Source: Physocladia obscura (taxonomy: Eukaryota; Chytridiomycota; Chytridiomycetes; Chytridiales; Chytriomycetaceae). Taken from it: 27,472 nt of DNA. Every line of letters begins with the position of its first letter. Positions within the stretch are counted from its first letter, which is position 1. Under the pieces are notes generated by a model. It had not been told where the DNA came from. It made no database searches and saw only the letters and a program-made list of their open reading frames with translations. The position numbers and the translations under genes were made by a program. Where the stretch lies: contig JADGJH010000160.1 in assembly GCA_027596945.1 (NCBI GenBank), forward strand, positions 1 through 27,472, read 5' to 3'. This document shows, piece by piece, positions 19,950 through 27,472 of the stretch.

Positions 19950-21802
19950 TCATGATAACCCAAATCTCTCAAAAAAGCCACCCCTCTTGTCTCTTAAATG
20001 CTGCTGCTGCTGCTGCTGCTGTTGTTGGAACTCGGCAAATGCACCTGCAAGAGCGTCATGGTGCAAATTGCCTCCAAGACCATCATTTGATGGAGGTGGC
20101 TGGATATACATGTCTTGACGTGTCATGCTTGCACGCAGAAGGAGGAAATTTGATTGCTCAGTATATTCGCGGCCCATTTGCAGTGTCTTTGAAAATAGCG
20201 TGCTACGTGCGTGGTTTTCGTCTGACGTTGATTTATTTACTCGTAGAATCTAAAGAAAATTGAATCAGAAACATTGAAAATGACCATTTCAATCATTTTG
20301 TATAAACTTTTCACTTGCTCCGCAAGTAATATATATCACTGATTGTATAAAACAAACCTTGTTGTGAGAATCGACACGGGCAAGAATAGCACCCTCCTGA
20401 ATTAAGCCAACAACTTCCTTCTCGATAGCATCAACATGGCAAACAAAAGCGGTGGCCATACGGGGCAAATCGACAACATCAAAAGGTTCAATGTACAGCA
20501 CAACAGCGCGACGGCGAATCAGTTTCATGAGGGCATCTACATGCGGGTTTAGATACAAGTCGAGTAGGAGGATTTGCTTGAGCGAGGCGAGGGCAGTAAG
20601 GGCTGTGGAATATTGGGCTGAGTAGAAGGCGGCGAGGATGGTCGAGTGGAGGAGCGCGGGGTCGGGGGTGAGGTCGATGAAAGCGCGGACTTGCGGGGAC
20701 AAGAGGATTTTCGAATGTAGATCGGCGCGCGAGAGGGTGGCGAGGCCGAGGACGACAATCAGGTGGGCAACATCGGCGGCGGACACGACCTTTTTTAACG
20801 ATGTTGTTGGTTAGAGGTGGCGGGGTTTGGGCTGTCACGCACCTCGTTCCAGAGAGAAAACACGTCGGGGGAAACGGTGATTGCGAGAAGGGCGGCGAGG
20901 GCCTGCGAGTAGTGGGCTGCGTCGAGGTGCACGAGGGCCGCGTACAGCTTGAGTTTCGCCTGGAAGAGCTGGCGGTCGGGGCCCTGACTCTGATTGGCCG
21001 AGACGGCCGGCTGATTCTGATTGGCTGTTGCCGTCGGGGCAGAGGCGCCGGCGGCGTCGGGCGTCGACTCGGCTTTGACGACGTAGGACAGCACGGACGG
21101 GTAGTTGAGCAGCAGCAGCGACACATGCACGACCAGCAGACACATGTCCTGCACGTGGCGCGGCGTGGAGCAGAAGTCGCGCGACCGCGAGTACGTCTTG
21201 AGCGCCGAGGCCAGGTCGCCGCATTTTGCGCAATGTGCGGCCAGCTCCAGGTGCGCCAGGCGGATCGACTCCTTGATCAGGTTGGCCTTGTAGGCCTTGA
21301 GTTCGGCATCGAGCCGATCGCGCGTGCTGTGGGCCGCGCGTGCTGCCGCCGCCACCCACTCGCCGAGCGCGTCTCCGTCGCCTTCGCGCCCGTCGCCTTC
21401 GTCGGCGCCCTGTCCCAGCTGCGCCGCAATGCGCCGGCCGCGCGCCACGTCGTATGTCGTCGCCTTGACGTCGCCCAGCGCCGCCAACAGCGCCTCACGC
21501 CGCACGCCGCCGAGCGTGGCTGTCCACGACGCCTTGCCCGTGCCCGCTACGCTCCCCGCCGCCACCGTCTGCCCAATCAGCTGCGCAATAAACTCTAGCC
21601 GCGTCGCTCGCACACTGCTGGTGGTTTGCGCATAGCTGTTTGCATACGCCGCAATGTCAAACACCCCACTATCCACCAGCTCCGAGAGCTGCTCGCCATT
21701 CACCAGCGTCACTTTGTTCTCCTTCGCGCTGCTTCCATTGCCATTGCCATTACCCACCTCCTTCTCGCGTTCTGCTCCATATCCAAATCCCTCCCCTTCC
21801 AT
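19950..21802 (-). CDS. CSN1: COP9 signalosome subunit 1 (PCI protein)
   Basis: Scaffold subunit of the COP9 signalosome, which removes Nedd8 from cullins and so controls SCF ubiquitin ligases. Exons on the minus strand are 21802-20843, 20789-20358 and 20249-19950; 563 residues. The first 40 residues are Gly/Asn-rich. The Rpn7-like helical region contains CGDLASALKTYSRSRDFC, MCLLVVHVSLLLLNY and VLSYVVKAESTPD, close to CSN1 of animals and plants. The PCI domain ends LYIEPFDVVDLPRMATAF ... EGAILARVDSHNK, and the last exon continues ILRVNKSTSDENHARSTLF and KTLQMGREY, matching the post-PCI CSN1 helix. A nine-residue glutamine tract (CTG repeat on the plus strand, 19998-20024) sits near the C-terminus. 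ATG at 21802 is chosen because the frame upstream has no ATG. Exon 1 is far more GC-rich than the flanks. Introns: 20842-20790 and 20357-20250. Confidence 0.93.
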
Positions 21803-22167
21803 TTTTCCGTGTCCTTTTTTTTGTTTACCACAACACAACTTCAAAAAAAAATAATTACACGCTGCCCATATTCATTCCCTTCTCCGCATTTTGCATTTCT
21901 TGTTGCGTTTATTTCATCCGCATTGTTTTCTCGAAATCTTCTCGGTTCAACCATTAATTCAACTTCATCTGAAAAAAAACCAAAATCAATTTGGGGATGA
22001 ATCGGCAAAGTGAGCACAGGGCATACATCTTGGAATGGTGCCAATGCGATTAGCGATTACAAAATGAGTAGTGAATAGAAGATCAGAAGGGTGGAACGGG
22101 TGTAGTCACGCGATCAGAAAGTTGCGGTCAGCTGGTGAAGCGTATTAAACAAACACAATACGACGTT
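21803..22167. promoter_or_regulatory. Shared upstream region of CSN1 and the coiled-coil gene
   Basis: The two start codons are 365 nt apart on opposite strands, so this is a bidirectional promoter region. On the plus side short uORFs begin at 21997 (18 codons, stop TAG) and 22064 (MSSE, stop). The frame of the coiled-coil gene is open upstream of its ATG to 22075, so a leader exon joined upstream cannot be excluded. No TATA box is obvious. Confidence 0.45.
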
Positions 22168-25100
22168 ATGCAATTGACAGGTGCCCGACCGCCACGGGGA
22201 CCAGCATCGCAAACTCAACGCGACGAGTACGGCAACTTGGTTCCAAGTCACAACGCCAATGGTAACAACGTCAACAACGCAGGACGAAGTGGACGATCAG
22301 CAAACGGAGGCGGCGGAGTTGGCGGAGTTGGTCTCGGAAACAACGGAGTAGCAGTAGGCAATGGCCGGGCGCCACGGTTGGCGATAAACAATGACGGCGG
22401 CGGTGGACTGCGGCAACAGCAACAACAAGCGCAGCAAGCACAGCTGCCGCCGCGTATTGCCGAAGTGGTGCGGCGATCACTGCTACAACAGCAACAGCAG
22501 CAACAACAACAGCCGCAAGACGGAGGTGGATCGTCGTCGCCGCCGCAGTCGTCTGGACGCCCGCCGCGCCGTCCGCCGCCAAACAGAACTGGTCCTCCTG
22601 GCGTGCCCCCGACGCCGGCATCGGTATCCGTGTCGGCGTCAACGACGCGGCGCCCCGACCCCGACGACCCCTTCGACGCCGCAGCCTCGTCAAAAGACCT
22701 ATTGCCCCCTGGCTCTCCACCTCCATCCTCCAGAAAACCAAGAGCGTAAGTTTGTCCATCTATCCATCCATGCAACCTAACCTAACTATCCATTTTATTC
22801 AAAATATTATACTCGCCATTTATTCCTTCCTTCTCTTCTCCTTTATCTCGTGTCTGATATTTTTTTGTCAGTCAACGTATCTCGGTCTCAAACAACCTAG
22901 AACAACAACAATCACAGCAGCAGCAGCAACAACAACAACAACAACGTCGACGCCCCCCTCGAGCCCCCCAAACTAGACTTCCCGACTCTCCTCCCAGCGA
23001 ACCTTCTTCGCCGCCCGGTCTCAATGTTCCTCGTCCTCCTCAACCAAAACCTCCTATTCCCATACCCACCATTGCCGCCGATAAACTTTTGTTATCCGGA
23101 TTCAATAACAATATTCTGCGTGAAGAAGTGTGGGACGCAGACACTGACGACGAAGGGGACACTTTTAGGCTTGGAAAAGGCGCCGCAAAAAAAAATATTC
23201 GCGCCAGCTTGCCAAACAACGGTAATAAGAATGGTGCGACCGCTGTGGCGTTCGAGGACTCTATAAATGACAATAAACCACGCGCGTCAATAAGAGCTGT
23301 TGGGAAATCGTTGAAGCAAGTGCAGCAGCAGCAGGCCATGACGACACGTAACGTATCCTCTGTGCTGCGTGTAAATAACCAAGGAAGCAATGGCGTTTTT
23401 AATGATGACGATGACGATGATGCTGCAACCGAAGAAATGGACGATATTGTGCGTAATTTATTTATTTTTTTCTTTACATTTTTTTAAAAAATATTTGATT
23501 TTCAAGGACTACATGGATTCATTGGCAAAAGTGTCAATGCCACCGCCTCGGAGACCTGTGCAAGAAAACATGCAAATACCGAAGGCGATTCCGAACGGCT
23601 TAAATGTGTCCCAGCAACAGCAACAACAACAGTTGCGAGAACAACTTGAACGCCAATTCAAACAAGAACTCGAGCAGCAAAAAGAAAAAATCAACGCGCT
23701 GGAAATTCAACTAACGACAGAACGCACTGAATCAGCACGTCTGCGCGAAGCAGTCGCGTCCAATAGCGGCGAACTCGGTCCGATCCTCGACCTCCTCACA
23801 GAAAAAGAATCGCAACTAGAAAAGCTAAAAAACGCTGTTCTAATCGCCAAAGCAGCCGTGGATGACACGCGGCGCGAACGCGATGACGCGCTCCGAGACG
23901 TGGAGCAAGTGACGCAAACACTCACGGAGCAGCTCTTCGAAGTCGAACACGACCTGGAAGAGCTAATGAAGGAAAAGCAGAGTGTGGATGCGGAGCTAGC
24001 GAAAGCGCGACTGGAGACGGGACGGGTTGTGGAGGAACTGAAAACACGCGTGCAGGAGCGCGACGATGCCGAAATCGAACTCGATACGTTGATGGAGGAA
24101 CGCGAAAAGAGCACGAAAGTAATCAGCGATAAAACAACGGCGCTTACGCAGGCGGAAGCGACCGTAACGCGGCTGAATAAAGAGATTGATGCGCTGCGCA
24201 CCCGCGAGGTTGACGGGAAAAAAAAGCTCGCCGACGCGGAAGCGCGGTTGCAGTATACAGAAATAGCCCTCGAAAAAGCGCAAATGACTGCGGCGTATTC
24301 GGTTGGAGAAGTGCGAAGTCGTGGTGCCGTTGCGGGAGAAATCGAAGAAAAATTGAAACTTGCACTCAAAGACCTGCATTTTGCTAAATCACGCGAATCG
24401 GATCTTGAACGGCAACTTGAAGATGCCGAAGACCGGCTGCGGCAAGCAGAAGATGCGGTTTTGGATGCAGAAGCTGCTGCCGAATCTGCAATGAGCGAAT
24501 TTGATTCGCTGAAAAACAACAGTGCGGCGGCCGAAAAGACATTGCGCAACCAAATTCTAAGTCTTGAAGAAAAACTCGAGTTGGCCAACGAGGATTTGAA
24601 AGGCAAACTGGATGAAGTCGAAGAATGTCATGATACTATTGGAGATTTGGACATCAAAGTCAATGAATTGGAAAATGAATTAGAACTGACGCGAGACGAG
24701 CTCGACAAAAACATCAAAAATATTGAAGACATGTCGAAACACATGGATGAACTGAAAGGTCAACGCGATGCATCTCTCCAACTAGAAATTGATCAGCTTA
24801 CTTCCGAACGTGACGAACTATTGGACCGAGTTGCCGAAATGGAGCAAGACTTGAACGAAATTATGCGCGATCACCACGAAAAAGTTTCGAATCTCACTGC
24901 AACGCTAGAAGAAGTCACGAATAACAACAGCAACAGCAATGACAGCGGATACGCAGCCGAAACTGAAGCAAAGTTTGAAGACCTGCAAGCCCAACTGAAA
25001 AAAACTCTCGCTCAACTTGTCGAAACCGAAGAGAAAATCGCCACACTCGAACAACAGAACGAAGAACAACAGAGCATGGCCGACCAGGAACTCAAGGAAC

Positions 25101-27437
25101 TAGAATCTGCACTCGAAACGGCCAACAAAGTTCGCAAAAACTTGGAAAACCAAATCGACGAGCTTTTAGAAAACCTGGATGTTGCTGAATCGAATGAAGC
25201 GCAATTACGCGAGCGAATCAAAACTCTAGAAGAAGCCGTTGGAAGAAACAGCAGCAATATCGACGGAGGCGGCAACGAGGGGCTTGAAGGCGTTGTTGAA
25301 GATTTGAAGGCACAACTTGATGCAGTATTGCAGGAAAGAGACGAGTTGATTGAACAAGCGGCCACTGGAAACAAAAACGGCAATAATGATCGAGATGTTG
25401 CAGTCACGTCTGAAGCTCACCAAAATGCATTGGCAGAAGTTTCAACGTTGCAGGCAGAGCTGGAAAAAGTACGAGCCAGCGCAATTGAATTCTCGGAAGA
25501 AGCTGAGGAACTGAAAGCCGAATTGGTAAAAACTGTTAAGGAACGCGACGAAGCGCACGCAGAGTTGGTGATTTTGAAGACGGATATTCATGATTTGGAG
25601 CAAATGTTTGAGGAAGCACAGATTGAATTAGATAAATTGAAGAATCAAGCGGTGAGTTATACATATATTAAGAAAAAAGAAAATGACCACAAAATAATAA
25701 TAATAATAATTTATTGTTATACAGGGTCAAGAAGCTGATGTTTTGAAACTTGAACAAGAACTTGATTCTGCTTTGAATGAGATTGACGACCTTCAAGCCC
25801 AAATCAAAAAGCTTCAAGAAAACGAACAGTCTAATAATTCTGCGAATGTGGAAGAGCTTGAAACAATGCTTGAAGATGCCAAATTTGAAAATGAAGAATT
25901 GATTGTGAAATTAGACGACGCAAATGCTGTATGTTATAGTTTTTCACCAAAAAAAAAAAAAAAACCTTATCTCTTTCAATAGAATATCGCGGACCTGGAA
26001 AAACTTTTAGATGAAGAGCAAGCATTCGCTGATCGGACTGGTTAGTTGTTTCTGCCACTTCTGATTTGGAATTTAAGGAGATTTTGATAAACTATGATAG
26101 AGGCTACCAATAAATCATTGACTGATGAAATTACATCTCTGCACGAGCGGCTTAATCGTCAAATGGAACTATCTAAGGCAGACGGAGACACAAAAATTGT
26201 CATTGATGGTCTCGAGAGCGAAGTAAAGAAATCAAAATCCGAGTTGGACGCACGAACACAAGAGCTTACAAACCTGAAGATAGAATTCGAAAATTCGGAA
26301 AAAGTAAATAAAGAATTGAATCAGGCGCTTGATTTGGCGGATCAAGAAATCGAAGCGCTGAACAAAGAGCTTGACGAAGCATATGACGCCAAAGCTGATG
26401 GTGCCGGTGATCCGGAACTACAAGCGAAATTCGATGCGATTCAAAGCGAGTTGGAGGCCAAAAATGCGGAACTGGATGTTGCTGTGGAGGTACGATTGAA
26501 GGAGAAAGTAGATGAGTTTAAGCAATTGGAGGAGGAGCTTCGTGAACAGATGGCAACTATTCAAGAGCAATCAAAAGGAGCAACACAATCGCTGGTTCAA
26601 CAATTGCAAGAACAGGAACTCGATGCAAAAGAAATGCGAGAGACGTTGGTATCACGACTACGAGAGCAAGAATCAGAGGCGACAGATTTACGGGACAATC
26701 TAGCGAAACTAAAAGCAGATTTCGCCGAAACATTGACGAAACTGAAAAATTCGGAACACACGTTTGAAGAATATCGGTTACGATCGCAGGCGATGGAGAA
26801 ACGGTACCTAGCGCGTCTAGACTTGGTAGAAGACGCATTCAACCAAACATGTGCAGAAATCGAATCATTCCGAGCTAACTTATTGCAAGCAGCTGAAGCG
26901 CAAGGCATCGAGCCGCCGCAATTCAAACCGATTCCCGTGATTCCTCCCGCCAATTTCGAATCGCCGATTTCCCCGACGCCGGCAGAAAAAAAGACATTCC
27001 TGTCGACGGTGTTTGGCCGACGGCCGAGCGAGAAGCCAAACGTTGACAAACACGTCGCAACGCCTTCCGGGACGCCGATGCCGTCTGAAGAACATGCTGC
27101 CCATCCTGCTCAATCTGTAAGTCCCACGCTAGTAGCTGCTCAAGAGAATGGAGGTGGCGCTGACACAAAGACATTGAAGAATAAACCAAGCACGGGCATT
27201 CTGCGGTCGCTATGGGGCAGTGGAGGCAACAAGGCTGGTGACCAACAGCAACAGCAACAACAGCAGACGTCGCCGCCCCAAAAAACTCCACCGGGAAGCG
27301 TCATGGATATTAAACCGCAAGTTGTCGGAGCAGACGATGAAGCCGAAGTTCCGAAGCCTTCTACGTTGTTGGCGTCCATCTGGGGAGCGAAATCGAATCT
27401 AAAACGAACTCCGTCTGAACCCAAGCTTGATAAATAA
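22168..27437 (+). CDS. Large coiled-coil protein of unknown function
   Basis: I do not recognise this gene. Exons 22168-22745, 22872-23448, 23507-25651, 25725-25928, 25983-26040 and 26101-27437 join in frame to 1632 residues. Residues 1-400 are disordered: Gly/Asn-rich, then Pro/Arg-rich, with three glutamine tracts (near 22434, 22486-22512 and 22909-22942) and an acidic patch EEVWDADTDDEGD. Residues about 415-1440 are almost continuous heptad-type coiled coil rich in Glu, Lys, Leu and Gln, with DDE-rich segments. The tail (about 1460-1632) is disordered and basic, and carries three related hydrophobic/aromatic motifs: TFLSTVFGRR, GILRSLWGSGG and TLLASIWGAK, plus a seven-residue Gln tract (27243-27263). 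Long dimeric tethers, spindle/septin-associated or polarity proteins share such plans, but length and coiled coil alone do not identify it. ATG at 22168 is the first in frame. The stop is followed by poly-T 27439-27450. Confidence 0.85.
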
Positions 27438-27472
27438 TTTTTTTTTTTTTTCGACTTTTTTTTTTAATTTTT

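Noticed and set aside
20801..21598. Plus-strand open frame of 265 codons
   Set aside because: It lies wholly antisense to CSN1 exon 1, is Arg/Gly/Val-rich, and results from the GC-rich codons of the true gene.
22391..22780. Alternative frames over the CAG-rich region of the coiled-coil gene
   Set aside because: CAG/CAA repeats are open in several frames; only the Gln frame connects in frame by splice sites to the coiled coil.
23707..24606. Minus-strand open frame of about 300 codons, Ser/Arg-rich
   Set aside because: Antisense shadow of the coiled-coil exon 3; Glu/Lys/Leu codons read backwards give Ser, Phe and Arg.
1..27472. CRISPR arrays, bacterial operons, insertion sequences or telomere repeats
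   Set aside because: None seen; gene structure with introns shows a eukaryotic nuclear sequence, and no regularly spaced long repeats or terminal inverted repeats were found by eye.

Overview
The window is eukaryotic nuclear DNA, most likely from an early-diverging (chytrid-type) fungus. The evidence is many small introns (about 45-125 nt) with GT...AG ends and T-rich tracts before the acceptor, a GOLD-PH-FFAT-ORD oxysterol-binding protein of the fungal Osh3 type, a COP9 signalosome subunit, and a GH74 xyloglucanase typical of plant-cell-wall-degrading fungi. The lineage is an inference; no marker gene fixes the species. Exon models were built by hand from reading-frame continuity, splice consensus and family alignment from memory.

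Layout, left to right. (1) 26-2291 (+): the 3' seven exons of a GH74 xyloglucanase. (2) 2774-4817 (-): a decayed ankyrin-repeat pseudogene, tail to tail with GH74. (3) 4818-7654: an AT-rich stretch without a gene, holding a diverged direct duplication and a possible retroelement scrap. (4) 7655-8690 (+): mitochondrial copper chaperone SCO1. (5) 8731-11058 (+): SAC1 phosphoinositide phosphatase, starting only 40 nt after the SCO1 stop. (6) 11755-15434 (+): an Osh3-like oxysterol-binding protein with an overlapping upstream ORF at its start. (7) 15603-15674 (+): tRNA-His(GTG). (8) 15675-17796: AT-rich, no firm gene. (9) 17797-18525 (-): an intronless class I methyltransferase of bacterial look. 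(10) 18526-19949: no firm gene. (11) 19950-21802 (-): COP9 signalosome subunit 1. (12) 22168-27437 (+): a roughly 1630-residue coiled-coil protein of unknown function, divergent from CSN1 across a 365-nt shared upstream region.

The most notable functional grouping is SAC1 next to an Osh3-like ORP carrying a FFAT-like motif. In budding yeast Osh3 acts with VAP proteins to stimulate Sac1 dephosphorylation of PI4P at ER-plasma membrane contacts, so two parts of one lipid-exchange module sit side by side here. The other genes are unrelated housekeeping or secreted functions. I did not find a defence, toxin, CRISPR or mobile system that is intact.
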